DNA of 26,076 nucleotides from Terrimesophilobacter sp036833635 (GCA_036833635.1 DAITPJ010000023.1:1-26076); one strand, 5' to 3'; positions 1 to 8,207 are shown, numbered from the stretch's first letter. Translations and numbers: made by a program. Notes: generated from the sequence alone by a model not told the origin.

Positions 1-582
1 CTCGAGCAGGTCCAGGAGCTCATGACGAAGGCCTCGACCGCGCCGAAGGACGGCAACGAGACCAACCCGCAGGTCGGGTACTGCGAGGGGACGAGCCTCC
101 AGCTCTCCGCCCCGAGCTGGGTCAAGTGGTCGATCCTCGCGCCGGCGGATGCCGAGACGCCAGGATGCCCTGACGAGGAAGCGAACCTCGGCGTCTACGC
201 GCTTCCGGGCGCGAACGGAGGGGCCGCGCAGGTCTTCGCCGGCGGATCGAACATCGCCGTCGCGGCGAAGTCGGCTCACCCCGGACTGGCCCTCAAGGCG
301 CTCGAGATCATCCTGAGCGACGAGTTCCAGACGATCTACGGGCAGAACGGGCTCGTTCCGGCGAAGGTCTCGCTTGCGGGAACCCTCGGAACGGATGAGG
401 TCGCCAAGGCGATCTCATCGGCCGCCGGCAACGCCCGCCTCACCCCGGCTTCGCCCAAGTGGGCTGACGTCGAGGCATCCGGTGCGCTGACCGACTTCTT
501 CGTTCAGGTCGCCCAGGGCGGGGACGTCACCGCGCTCGCCAAGGCGCTCGACGAGAAGATCAACGGCATCCTGAACGGCTGA
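1..582 (+). CDS. ABC sugar-binding lipoprotein, C-terminal part
   Basis: This is the last 193 codons of an extracellular solute-binding protein; the frame is open from base 1, so the N-terminus, signal peptide and lipobox lie outside the window. It would capture a sugar outside the cell and deliver it to the two permeases that follow. The sequence shows the usual C-lobe pattern of family 1 sugar-binding proteins: a GGSNIAVAAKS segment followed by helices (HPGLALKALEIILSDEFQ, then NGLVPAKVSL) and a final amphipathic helix ending in KINGILNG before TGA. Two cysteines (in GYCEGTS and PGCPDEE) could form a disulfide. The downstream kinase, nagB and nagA suggest the ligand is N-acetylglucosamine or chitobiose; this is inference from context. 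The 307-base gap to the first permease contains a large repeat hairpin. Confidence 0.9.
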   Translation, partial: LEQVQELMTKASTAPKDGNETNPQVGYCEGTSLQLSAPSWVKWSILAPADAETPGCPDEEANLGVYALPGANGGAAQVFAGGSNIAVAAKSAHPGLALKALEIILSDEFQTIYGQNGLVPAKVSLAGTLGTDEVAKAISSAAGNARLTPASPKWADVEASGALTDFFVQVAQGGDVTALAKALDEKINGILNG

Positions 583-593
583 CGCTCAACTCG

Positions 594-673
594 CTGGTTG
601 AGTAGCCGCCGAAGGCGGCGTATCGAAACCACCAATTCGGTTTCGATACGGGGCTCCGCCCCTACTCAACCAG
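594..673. repeat. REP-like palindromic repeat pair, copy 1
   Basis: Two oppositely oriented units face each other. The first (594-630) starts CTGGTTGAGTAG, has a GC hairpin core (CCGCCGAAGGCGGCG) and ends TATCGAAACC. The second (639-673) starts GGTTTCGATAC, has a GGGCTCCGCCC core and ends CTACTCAACCAG. Together they form one long hairpin with two arm hairpins and an 8-base centre. The same unit recurs at 4547-4638 and 12082-12118. This copy sits in the 583-889 gap between the binding-protein gene and its permeases. Apart from the repeats and the permease ribosome-binding site, I see nothing else in that gap. Confidence 0.85.
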
Positions 674-733
674 CGGGGGAGGGCTCCGCCCCTACTCAAC
701 CAGCGGGGGAGGGCTCCGCCCCTACTCAACCAG
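651..733. repeat. 30-bp tandem repeat, about 2.8 copies
   Basis: A 30-base unit begins GGGCTCCGCCCCTACTCAAC and ends CAGCGGGGGA. It occurs at 651-680 and 681-710 without mismatch, then as a 23-base partial copy at 711-733. The unit is half of the palindromic repeat, so the array looks like local amplification of the right arm of copy 1. Each unit keeps a small GGGC...GCCC stem. Confidence 0.85.
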
Positions 734-889
734 GAGTGCCGTCGCACGCCGCAGAAGCGGCGGCGTGGCAGCAAGCACAGGGGATGCTCGGCGCGGCCGT
801 GCATGTCGCGCCGAGCATCCTTCACTCACATGCCCATCGCCCTAGGAAAGGCCGGGGCACACGCCCTATCTTAAGCGGGAGGATCGACT

Positions 890-1858
890 ATGTCGCCATC
901 GACTGCCGCGCCCCCCATGGCGCCCCCTGTGCCCTCGCCGACGCCGAAGCCGCGCACATCCACGGCGAAGCGCCGGGCCGGCTTCACGCCCTACATGCTG
1001 CTCGTCCCTGCGACGGTCGTGCTGCTCATCATCGTCGGCTGGCCGCTCATCCAGCTCTTCGTCATCTCCTTCCAGGAGTTCGGCCGCGCGCAGGTGTTCG
1101 GCGCACCGGCCCCGTTCATCGGCTTCGACAACTACACCAAAGTGCTCACCGACCCGGCGTTCTGGAACGTCATGGCCCGCAGCATCCTGTTCTGCATCGT
1201 CAACGTCGTCGCGACGATGGTCGGCGGAACACTCATCGCCCTGCTCATGACCCGTCTGAACAAGTTCTTCCGCGTGCTCATGTCGGTGGGTCTCCTGCTC
1301 GCCTGGGCGATGCCGGCGCTCACCGCGACGATCGTGTGGGGCTGGATGTTCGACACCTCATACGGCGTCGTGAACTACGCGCTCACCAACTTCTTCGGGC
1401 TCGACTTCCACGCCCACTCGTGGCTCATCAACCCGGTGAGCTTCTTCTTCGTCGCGACACTCATTATCGTCTGGGGCGCCATCCCGTTTGTGGCGTTCAC
1501 GGTCTACGCGGGGCTGACCCAGATTCCGGATGAGGTGCTCGAGGCCGCCCAGCTCGACGGCGCGAGCGCAACCCAGCAGTTCCGGCTCATCATCTTTCCG
1601 TACCTCAAGTCGATCTTCCTCGTCGTCACGATCCTGCAGGTCATCTGGGACCTGCGGGTGTTCACGCAGATCTACGCCCTGCAGGGCATCGGCGGCATCC
1701 GGGAGCAGACCTCGACGCTCGGCGTCTACATCTACCAGGTCGCGCTGGGCTCGGGTGAGTACGGCATGGGCGGCGCGATCGCCGTCATCACGGTGTTCTT
1801 CATGATGGCGATCTCCCTTTACTACGTGAGGCAGAGCCTCAGGGAGGAGCAGCTGTGA
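890..1858 (+). CDS. ABC sugar transporter permease, MalF type
   Basis: A 322-aa inner-membrane permease of the carbohydrate ABC importer family. The first 40 residues are cytosolic and rich in Pro and basic residues, and six hydrophobic segments follow, the first about residues 43-66. The EAA loop that docks the ATPase is visible as E218-A219-A220 with the conserved glycine at G224, followed by FRLIIFPYLK. The ATG at 890 is chosen because GGGAGG at 877-882 lies 7 bases upstream. It ends in a GTGA overlap with the next permease, implying coupled translation. No ATPase gene is in the operon; a shared MsiK-like ATPase elsewhere is the usual actinobacterial arrangement (established for related systems, inferred here). 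Confidence 0.92.
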   Translation: MSPSTAAPPMAPPVPSPTPKPRTSTAKRRAGFTPYMLLVPATVVLLIIVGWPLIQLFVISFQEFGRAQVFGAPAPFIGFDNYTKVLTDPAFWNVMARSILFCIVNVVATMVGGTLIALLMTRLNKFFRVLMSVGLLLAWAMPALTATIVWGWMFDTSYGVVNYALTNFFGLDFHAHSWLINPVSFFFVATLIIVWGAIPFVAFTVYAGLTQIPDEVLEAAQLDGASATQQFRLIIFPYLKSIFLVVTILQVIWDLRVFTQIYALQGIGGIREQTSTLGVYIYQVALGSGEYGMGGAIAVITVFFMMAISLYYVRQSLREEQL

Positions 1859-2772
1859 GCGCCGCCGTCACGCCTCGATCGGATGCGCGGACTTCCGCGG
1901 CGAGCGCTCCAACGGCGCGGCGCAGGCCGAGGCTCCGAAAGCGGCTCGTGTCGATTCTTCTGAGCGCGATCTCCGTCGTCGTCTTCGCCTGTGCGGCCTT
2001 CCCGGTCTACTGGATGATGCAGACCTCGTTCCAGCCGAACAACGAGATCATCGGCTCGGACGTGAACTTCTGGCCGCAGACGTTCACCCTGCGCAACTAC
2101 GAGACCGTGCTGCTGTCGACCGATCGCGCCCAGTTCCTGCCCGCACTCGGCAACTCGCTCATCGTGACGATCGCGACCGTCGTCATCGCCCTCGTGTTCG
2201 CGTTCCTCGCCTCCCTCGCGGTCACCCGCTTCCGGTTCCGCAGCCGCAAGTCGTTCATCGTCACGATCCTCATCGTGCAGATGATCCCCGGCGAGGCGAT
2301 GATCGTCTCGGTCTACCGGGTGCTCGACGACTGGTCGCTGCTCAACACGATCGCGGGCCTCACGCTCGTCTACGTCGCGACGGTACTGCCGTTCACGATC
2401 TGGACCCTGCGCGGCTTCGTCAACGGGGTGCCCGTCGACCTCGAGGAGGCCGCGATGATCGACGGCCTCTCACGCACCGGTGCGTTCTGGAAGATCACGT
2501 TCCCGCTCCTGGCGCCGGGCCTCGTGGCGACGGGCGTCTTCGGGTTCATTCAGGCCTGGAACGAGTTCCTTCTTGCCCTCGTCGTCATGTCGCGGCCGGA
2601 GATGATGACCCTCCCGGTGTGGCTGCGCACGTTCCAGGTCGCGAACGGCACCACGAACTGGGCCGCGATCATGGCCGGTTCGACACTCATGTCGATCCCG
2701 GTCATCGTGTTCTTCCTCGTCATCCAGGGTCGGATGACGCAGGGTCTCGTGAGCGGGGCGGTCAAGGGATGA
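1855..2772 (+). CDS. ABC sugar transporter permease, MalG type
   Basis: A 305-aa partner permease. It has a basic, Ala-rich N-terminus of about 30 residues, a first membrane helix at about residues 34-54, and the family's periplasmic-side WMMQTSFQPNNEI segment after it. The EAA motif is E198-A199-A200 with G204, followed by the ITFPLLAPGL helix, and the protein ends in the typical QGRMTQGLVSGAVKG tail. The GTG start at 1855 overlaps the preceding stop by four bases and has AGGGAGGAG just upstream. Its own stop overlaps the kinase start (ATGA at 2769-2772). With the upstream permease it forms the heterodimeric channel for the imported amino sugar or oligosaccharide. Confidence 0.92.
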   Translation: MSAAVTPRSDARTSAASAPTARRRPRLRKRLVSILLSAISVVVFACAAFPVYWMMQTSFQPNNEIIGSDVNFWPQTFTLRNYETVLLSTDRAQFLPALGNSLIVTIATVVIALVFAFLASLAVTRFRFRSRKSFIVTILIVQMIPGEAMIVSVYRVLDDWSLLNTIAGLTLVYVATVLPFTIWTLRGFVNGVPVDLEEAAMIDGLSRTGAFWKITFPLLAPGLVATGVFGFIQAWNEFLLALVVMSRPEMMTLPVWLRTFQVANGTTNWAAIMAGSTLMSIPVIVFFLVIQGRMTQGLVSGAVKG

Positions 2773-3773
2773 CTGCGGAAGGGTCAGAATTGCACATCGG
2801 CGTGGACATCGGCGGCACCAAGACGGATGCCGTGGTCATCGACCACAGGGGGGCCATGCTGCAGCAGTTGAGGCTGACGACCGGCTACGGTCCGGATGCC
2901 GTGGTGCAGACAGCGGTCGACGCGGTCACCCAGGTGGCCGAGCTCGTCGGCATGACCGTTGCCGCGGCGGCATCGATCGGAATCGGGGTGCCAGGACGCG
3001 TCGAGGTGACGGCCGGCCGCGTCGCCCACGCCGTCAACCTCGGCGTGCACGGCCTCGACCTCGGCGCGGAACTGACGGCGCGTTTCGGCCGCCCTGTGCA
3101 CATCGAGAACGACGTCAACGCGGCCGCTCTCGGGGCGTACCACCTTCTCGAGGACGAGGGCTGGACTCCGGGCGGCGAAGGCGGCTGGCCCGCCGAACTC
3201 GAGCATTCGATGGCCTACCTCAATCTCGGAACCGGTCTCGCCGCCGGGATCGTCGTCGCCGGCCGACTGTGGCGCGGTTCACGCGGAACGGCCGGCGAGA
3301 TCGGTCACATCCCGGTCGACCCGGCGGGGCCGCTCTGCCCCTGCGGACAGCGGGGGTGCCTCGAGCTCATGGCCTCGGGGTCCGCGATCTCGCGTCAGTG
3401 GCCCTCGGAGCATCCGCAACCCGCCCAGGCTCTCTTCGAAGCCGCGGACGGCGGCGAGACGCTCGCGCGCGAGGTGCGGTCGCGGCTGTTGGAGAGCGTG
3501 GCATCCGCCGTGCGCGTTCTCGTGTTGACTGTAGACGTGGACGTTGTCGTGATCGGAGGCGGAATCGCCTCACTCGGTGCCCCGCTGCTCGACGGCGTGA
3601 AGTCGGTGCTGGCACGCCGGGCCGAGGAGTCGCCGTTCCTCGCCTCCCTCGAACTGGCCGATCGGGTGCGCCTGGTTCCGACCGGATTCCCGTCCGCGGC
3701 CATGGGCGCTGCTTTCGTCGGCGCGGCCTCCGGCTCAACCGCTTCGGCGGACGGCACAGCGCGGGTCGCCTGA
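2769..3773 (+). CDS. ROK-family sugar kinase, probable N-acetylglucosamine kinase
   Basis: A 334-aa cytosolic kinase predicted to phosphorylate the imported sugar at C6 using ATP. Visible ROK features are the N-terminal phosphate loop DIGGTKTD, an END motif (IENDVNAAALGAY) with the catalytic aspartate, E177-I-G-H180 and the zinc-binding cysteines C190, C192 and C197 in CPCGQRGCLE. H180 with these cysteines makes the ROK zinc site. There is no N-terminal helix-turn-helix, so it is an enzyme rather than a NagC/XylR-type repressor. The ATG at 2769 is in a four-base overlap with the permease stop. Its place directly before nagB points to GlcNAc as substrate; glucose or N-acetylmannosamine cannot be excluded from sequence. 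Confidence 0.88.
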   Translation: MTAEGSELHIGVDIGGTKTDAVVIDHRGAMLQQLRLTTGYGPDAVVQTAVDAVTQVAELVGMTVAAAASIGIGVPGRVEVTAGRVAHAVNLGVHGLDLGAELTARFGRPVHIENDVNAAALGAYHLLEDEGWTPGGEGGWPAELEHSMAYLNLGTGLAAGIVVAGRLWRGSRGTAGEIGHIPVDPAGPLCPCGQRGCLELMASGSAISRQWPSEHPQPAQALFEAADGGETLAREVRSRLLESVASAVRVLVLTVDVDVVVIGGGIASLGAPLLDGVKSVLARRAEESPFLASLELADRVRLVPTGFPSAAMGAAFVGAASGSTASADGTARVA

Positions 3774-4543
3774 TGGCCGAGGTAGTCATCGTCCCCGACG
3801 GTGCGGCAGCTGGGGAGATCGCGGCGGATGCTATCGTGCGTGTCCTGCGCGAGAAACCGGATGCCGTGCTCGGCCTCGCGACGGGCTCGACCCCGCTCAC
3901 CACGTGGGCATCGCTGGGCCGCCGTGCACTCGACCTCTCCCGCGTGCGCGCCTTTGCGCTCGATGAGTACGTCGGGCTCGAGCCGGGGCATCCGGAGTCG
4001 TACCGGGCGGTCATCGACCGCGAGGTCGTCGAACCCCTCGGTCTCACGCCGGGGCTCGTCCACGTTCCGGCGGACAGCGGCCCTCTCGAGACAGCGGGAG
4101 ATGACTACGAACGGGCGATAGATTCCGCGGGGGGCATAGACCTCCAGGTGCTCGGGATCGGCAGTACCGGTCATGTCGCCTTCAACGAGCCCGGCTCGTC
4201 GTTCGCGTCGCTCACTCGTGTCAAGACCCTCGCCGAGCAGACTCGCCGCGACAATGCGCGATTCTTCCCCTCGCTCGACGAGGTGCCGACCCACTGCATT
4301 ACCCAGGGGCTCGGGACGATACTGCGGGCCAGGCGCCTCGTGCTTCTCGCGTTCGGCGAACACAAGGCGGATGCCGTGGCGGGCGCGGTCGAGGGGCCGC
4401 TGACCTCGAGCCTTCCGGCTTCGGTCATCCAACTGCACCCGCGCGTGACGGTCATCGTCGACGAGGCTGCGGCCTCACGGCTCGCGAACGCCGACTACTA
4501 CCGCACCGCCTGGGACAGCCGGCTCGACTGGGAGAAGTACTGA
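3773..4543 (+). CDS. nagB: Glucosamine-6-phosphate deaminase
   Basis: A 256-aa enzyme converting glucosamine-6-phosphate to fructose-6-phosphate and ammonia, the last step of GlcNAc catabolism. The phosphate-binding loop LGLATGSTP is near residue 40. The catalytic FALDEYVGL carries D64-E65, and GHVAFNEPG carries H134, the proton relay histidine of the family. The conserved RVKTLAEQTRRDNARFF region follows. Length is close to the usual 260-266. The start codon shares one base with the kinase stop (TGATG), so translation is probably coupled. The product lacks the long C-terminal extension that carries the allosteric site in some enteric enzymes. It is convergent with nagA, and a palindromic repeat fills the gap. 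Confidence 0.95.
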   Translation: MAEVVIVPDGAAAGEIAADAIVRVLREKPDAVLGLATGSTPLTTWASLGRRALDLSRVRAFALDEYVGLEPGHPESYRAVIDREVVEPLGLTPGLVHVPADSGPLETAGDDYERAIDSAGGIDLQVLGIGSTGHVAFNEPGSSFASLTRVKTLAEQTRRDNARFFPSLDEVPTHCITQGLGTILRARRLVLLAFGEHKADAVAGAVEGPLTSSLPASVIQLHPRVTVIVDEAAASRLANADYYRTAWDSRLDWEKY

Positions 4544-4546
4544 CCC

Positions 4547-4638
4547 GTGGTTTCGATACGCCGCTGCGCGGCTACTCAACCAGCAGGGTTACTCGCTGGT
4601 TGAGTAGCGCGCGCGAAGCGCACGCGTATCGAAACCAC
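4547..4638. repeat. REP-like palindromic repeat pair, copy 2, between nagB and nagA
   Basis: Two inverted units: 4547-4583 runs GTGGTTTCGATACG, a CCGCTGCGCGG core, then CTACTCAACCAG. Unit 4596-4638 runs CTGGTTGAGTAG, a CGCGCGCGAAGCGCACG core, then CGTATCGAAACCAC. The units point the opposite way from copy 1: here the TACTCAACC ends face inward. The pair fills almost all of the 105-base gap between two converging genes, where a strong hairpin could stop transcription from both sides. There is no T-run typical of an intrinsic terminator. Confidence 0.85.
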
Positions 4639-4648
4639 CGCGCGCGGC

Positions 4649-5791
4649 TCAGGCCACGACGGCACCGTTCGCCCAGACCCGCTGCACGTGCAGGCCGGAG
4701 TCGAGTACGACCGCGTCCGCCGCGTAACCGGCCTTGAGGTACCCGAGCCGGTGCTCGAGCCCGAGCGCACGCGCCGGCACCGCCGTGAGCGCCCCGATCG
4801 CCATGACAGGGTGGACATCCGCATGCTGGACCGCGCAGCGCAACGCTGCATCCTGGGTGAGCGTCGAACCCGCGATCGTGTCGGTGCCTCTCAGCACGGC
4901 GAGCCCGTCGCGCACCGTCACATTGAGCGTGCCGAGCCGGTAGTCGCCGTCACTCGAACCGGCGGCGGCCATGGCATCCGTGACGAGCGCGATGCGGCCG
5001 GGCGCGGCGCGGAAGGTCATGCCCGCAACGTCCGGATGCACGTGCACGCCGTCGAGGATGAGTTCGATCGTCACGCGCTCGTCCTCGAATGCGGCGACGA
5101 TCGGGCCGGGCGCGCGGTGATGGATGCCGTTCATGGCATTGAAGGCATGGGTGAGGATGCGGGCCCCGCGATCGAACGCCTCCAGCGTGAGGTCGAAATC
5201 GGCGTCGGTATGCCCGATCGCGACGGCGATGCCGGCCTCGACGAGAACGTCGATCGCCTCGAGGGCGCCGGGGAGCTCCGGGGCGATCGTGAGCTGCCGG
5301 AGCGTCTCCCGGCTTGCCCCGATGAGCTCCTCGAGCTCGTAGGGCAGCGGGACCCTGAGGTAGGCGGGGTTGTGGGCACCCCGCTTGCCCTCCGCGAGGA
5401 ACGGCCCCTCGAGGTGGGCACCGAGGATCGTCGGGTCGGATTCGGCGAGGTCGGCGATGACCGAAAGGCTGGCCCGCAGTTGCGCGAGTGGATTGGCGAC
5501 GAGGCTCAGGACCGAGCGCGTCGTGCCGCGGGCCCGGTGGGTGGCGATGGCGGCGACGATCTCGCCGGCATCGTCGTCGTAGGAGTGACCGCCTCCACCG
5601 TGGCAGTGCAGGTCGATGAACCCGGGGACCAGCCAGTCGCCGCCGACGTCGACGCGGTCCACCGCATCCGGCGTCTCCGGCGGCCGTCCGCTCCCGGTCT
5701 CGGTGATCGTGTCCCCGTCGACGAGCATCCAGAAGTCGTCGACCTGGCCGTCGGCGTCGAGCTTGCGAGCGGCGTGGAAGAGCGTCGTCAT
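4649..5791 (-). CDS. nagA: N-acetylglucosamine-6-phosphate deacetylase
   Basis: A 380-aa amidohydrolase that removes acetate from GlcNAc-6-phosphate to feed NagB. The sequence shows the metal-binding H62-x-H64 in DLHCHGGGG, the HLEGPF motif with the metal-ligand glutamate, AIGHTDA and THAFNAM with further ligand histidines, and the LILDGVHVHP segment. The catalytic aspartate is D272 in LVTDAMAAAG. The ATG at 5791 is preceded by GGGAGGGGGA and overlaps the stop of the upstream membrane-protein gene (ATGA). It is therefore read with the two genes upstream on the minus strand and not with nagB, which it meets tail to tail. Length is normal for the family. Confidence 0.95.
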   Translation of the reverse strand: MTTLFHAARKLDADGQVDDFWMLVDGDTITETGSGRPPETPDAVDRVDVGGDWLVPGFIDLHCHGGGGHSYDDDAGEIVAAIATHRARGTTRSVLSLVANPLAQLRASLSVIADLAESDPTILGAHLEGPFLAEGKRGAHNPAYLRVPLPYELEELIGASRETLRQLTIAPELPGALEAIDVLVEAGIAVAIGHTDADFDLTLEAFDRGARILTHAFNAMNGIHHRAPGPIVAAFEDERVTIELILDGVHVHPDVAGMTFRAAPGRIALVTDAMAAAGSSDGDYRLGTLNVTVRDGLAVLRGTDTIAGSTLTQDAALRCAVQHADVHPVMAIGALTAVPARALGLEHRLGYLKAGYAADAVVLDSGLHVQRVWANGAVVA

Positions 5792-6159
5792 GCGTCCCCC
5801 TCCCGTGCCAGTTCCGAACGCAGGTTGATGATGCCACTCACAAGGGCGACGACGGCGAACGCGACCGCGACGATGGGTTGCCCCAGCATGGCCCAGGCGA
5901 TCGCCACGGAGCCGAAGATCGCGATCTCGACGAGCGCACGCCCTACGGGGTCGAGCGGCACCTTCGCCCTGGGCGACCGGAACAGTCCCCACACGATGAT
6001 CGCGAAGAGGGGGGTTCCGATCATGAAGAGCACCCCCGGCCATGGGAACGGCCAGGCGAGATAGCCCCAGTATCCGAGCGAGAAGAAGGCGAAGAGCTCG
6101 AGCAGGAAGCGCAGCGCGTCGTTCGGCCCGATGCGGATGTCCGGGGCGGCGTTCGACAC
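5788..6159 (-). CDS. Small membrane protein, DUF2568/YrdB-like
   Basis: A 123-aa protein with four hydrophobic segments (roughly residues 17-36, 40-60, 72-90 and 92-110) and short charged loops, ending in RSELAREGDA. The pattern NDALRFLLELFAFFSLGYWGY at the start and the FRSPRAKVPLDPVGRALVEI loop resemble the DUF2568 (YrdB-like) family, whose function is unknown. The GTG start at 6159 lies 5 bases after the stop of the surface-protein gene, and the gene overlaps nagA by four bases. It is therefore probably the middle cistron of a three-gene transcript. No obvious catalytic residues are seen. Confidence 0.75.
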   Translation of the reverse strand: MSNAAPDIRIGPNDALRFLLELFAFFSLGYWGYLAWPFPWPGVLFMIGTPLFAIIVWGLFRSPRAKVPLDPVGRALVEIAIFGSVAIAWAMLGQPIVAVAFAVVALVSGIINLRSELAREGDA

Positions 6160-6164
6160 GCCAC

Positions 6165-8207
6165 TCAGCCTAGCGACGCGATGCGCTTCTTCCTCGCGAC
6201 GACGAGCAGGATGCCGAGGATGATCGCCAGGGTGCCCCCGATGATCTGCGGCCCCGCGGCCGCTCCCGTCACGGCAAGCGCGGGCTGCAACTCTACGGCT
6301 CCCATGTCGAGCCGGTCGACGACGCGAGTCTCACCGCGCTGGTCGTCAGAGAGCCCGGTAAAGGCCGGGTCGCCCGCCTCGACAGCCGGACTGCCGCTCC
6401 GAGGCAGGTGGGTGAGGGTTATCCCGCCGTTGTCGGCGAGAGGTTCGAGCTTCGGGTCCACTCCGACAAGGTTGCCGGTGCCGCCGGAAAGGGCAGTCGC
6501 CGCCTCAGCTCCGGCCACCTGCACGAGGCTGTAGGCGATCGAGGCAGCGGTGCCCTGCTCGAGCTCGAGGTCACTCGCGGCGTTTGCGGCGATAATACTG
6601 TTCCGGATGTCGTTCACCGTCCCCTGGAGGTAGACCGCAGCCTGGGAGGGCAGTGCGCCGCTCGTCGTGTTATCGGTGATGGTGGTGTTCAGGATCGAGA
6701 TCTCCGCGCCGGAATTGCTTCGGAGGTAGGCACCGCCGCCGATACTGCCGGTATTGCCGGAGAGCGTCGAATTGACGATCGAGAGGTTGCTCGGATCGAC
6801 GCCGGCCATCCTGGCGTACACGCCGCCACCCTGGTCCCCGCGATTGCCTGAGATCGTGCTGCCGGTGATGTTGACGGTCAGGTTGTGCGTCTGCACGATC
6901 GCGATGCCGCCGCCATTCTTCGAGCCGTCGCCGTTGTCCCGCACGGTCGTGCCCGAGATCGTGATGGCCGAATCGGTGGAATCCTGCGCTTCGTTGTCGA
7001 TGACGATGCCGCGCTCAACGCTGTTGGCGACGGTCGAGTCGGAGAGCATCGCCGAACCGCCGAGAATGACTTCGAACCCCACGCCGTCCTGACCGGAGGT
7101 CGTCGACACGACGTTCGCCGCCGACACGAGTGAACCGGCTCCGCGCGAGGTGATCTCGAGCCCGCTATCTGCGCTGTCGTCCGCCATGAGCCCGGCGATC
7201 GTGAGTTCCGCCCCGGTGAACGCCGCGGCATCCATCCCGTCGCCGCCATTGTCGTTAGCGATCGTGTTGGTGAAGGTCAGTGCGGCATGCTTGTCTGCCT
7301 CGGCCTCGATGCCGTCATCGTCATTCCCGTCGGCGACCGTGTTCGTGAAGGTTGCGACGCTGCGATTGTTCAGGTAGACCCCCATGCCCTCGTCGCCGTT
7401 CCCGGACGCCGTCGTCGTCGTGAAGGATGCCGTGGCGTCGTCTTCGAGGGTTGTGAAGATGCCCTCACATCCGCACCCTATGCCGTTCCGGCTCGCGGTG
7501 AGCCCCGTCGACGTGAACGTCGACTGGTCCTCCTGATGCAGCTCGAAGCCGGTGAACGTATTGTCGTTCACTTCGACATCCGTGAGTTTCAGACCGCCCG
7601 TGTCGGTGAGGATAGCCAGCATTCCGCTGTCATTGCTGTTGGCCATCACACCGTCGAGGCTCGAACCGGGGTTGTCGAGGACGAGGAAGATGCCGGTGTA
7701 GCTGCTGCCCGTGATAGTCGAGTTCGTCATCGTGAGGGTGCCGGAGAGATCGATGACCCCGACATAGGAGTCGATCACGACGATATCGTCGAGTGTCGTA
7801 TCGGCGAAAGCCGACGTGACCGCGCCAGCACTGGTGCTGGTGATTCCCGCGTGAAGGACGGTGATTCCGCTGATCGTCAGGGCGATCGGCCCGGTCGCCG
7901 AGAAAGCATCGTAGTTCGCCGCATCCAGCGTGAAGGCCGACGACCCCGGCCCGACGATCGTGAGCGACTCGGTGATCACGGGCAGATCGGCGGTCAACGT
8001 GAAGCCGCTGCCGGCGAGCGTGATCATGTCGGCCGCTGTATCCGAGTTCGCTGCCGTGATGAGGTTGAACAGGTCGGTTTCAGTGGATGCGGTGCCCAGA
8101 TCGGCCGCGTTCGCGGGGGTCGCCGTGAGAGCGATGCCGCCGATCGCCAGTGCGATGCTCGCGACAAAGCAGGCAAAAGCGCGCTCGGTGCTGCGGGTGC
8201 GGGCCAT
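6165..8207 (-). CDS. LAXTG-anchored parallel beta-helix surface protein
   Basis: A 680-aa exported protein. Residues 1-34 form a signal peptide (basic start, hydrophobic core, cleavage after ANA). The body is a long series of Asn/Asp/Thr/Gly-rich coils such as TFTNTVADGNDDDG and LTFTNTIANDNGGDG, then GNRGDQGGGVY and STLSGNTGSIGGGAYLR. This is the pattern of right-handed beta-helix proteins. The segment NGGITLTHLPRSGSPAVEAG followed by DMGAVEL is common near the end of such adhesin- or lyase-like proteins. The C-terminus has LAVTG (644-648), a hydrophobic helix and an RKKR tail, the sorting signal of actinobacterial class E sortases. The ATG at 8207 is chosen because AAGGA lies 8 bases upstream; a GTG at 8249 would add 14 residues before the signal peptide. 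Ligand or enzyme activity is unknown. No sortase is nearby. Confidence 0.85.
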   Translation of the reverse strand: MARTRSTERAFACFVASIALAIGGIALTATPANAADLGTASTETDLFNLITAANSDTAADMITLAGSGFTLTADLPVITESLTIVGPGSSAFTLDAANYDAFSATGPIALTISGITVLHAGITSTSAGAVTSAFADTTLDDIVVIDSYVGVIDLSGTLTMTNSTITGSSYTGIFLVLDNPGSSLDGVMANSNDSGMLAILTDTGGLKLTDVEVNDNTFTGFELHQEDQSTFTSTGLTASRNGIGCGCEGIFTTLEDDATASFTTTTASGNGDEGMGVYLNNRSVATFTNTVADGNDDDGIEAEADKHAALTFTNTIANDNGGDGMDAAAFTGAELTIAGLMADDSADSGLEITSRGAGSLVSAANVVSTTSGQDGVGFEVILGGSAMLSDSTVANSVERGIVIDNEAQDSTDSAITISGTTVRDNGDGSKNGGGIAIVQTHNLTVNITGSTISGNRGDQGGGVYARMAGVDPSNLSIVNSTLSGNTGSIGGGAYLRSNSGAEISILNTTITDNTTSGALPSQAAVYLQGTVNDIRNSIIAANAASDLELEQGTAASIAYSLVQVAGAEAATALSGGTGNLVGVDPKLEPLADNGGITLTHLPRSGSPAVEAGDPAFTGLSDDQRGETRVVDRLDMGAVELQPALAVTGAAAGPQIIGGTLAIILGILLVVARKKRIASLG

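Noticed and set aside
651..733. Tandem array considered as a CRISPR
   Set aside because: Repeats are directly adjacent with no unique spacers, and there are no cas genes.
598..1533. A 311-codon + strand frame across the repeats and the first permease
   Set aside because: It starts inside the palindromic repeat and overlaps the permease in another frame; the permease has the EAA loop and a good ribosome-binding site.
4688..6064. A 458-codon open frame on the + strand opposite nagA
   Set aside because: It runs antisense to a clear nagA with all catalytic motifs. The composition (Arg, Asp, Val, Gly-rich, no domain pattern) is typical of antisense frames in high-GC DNA.
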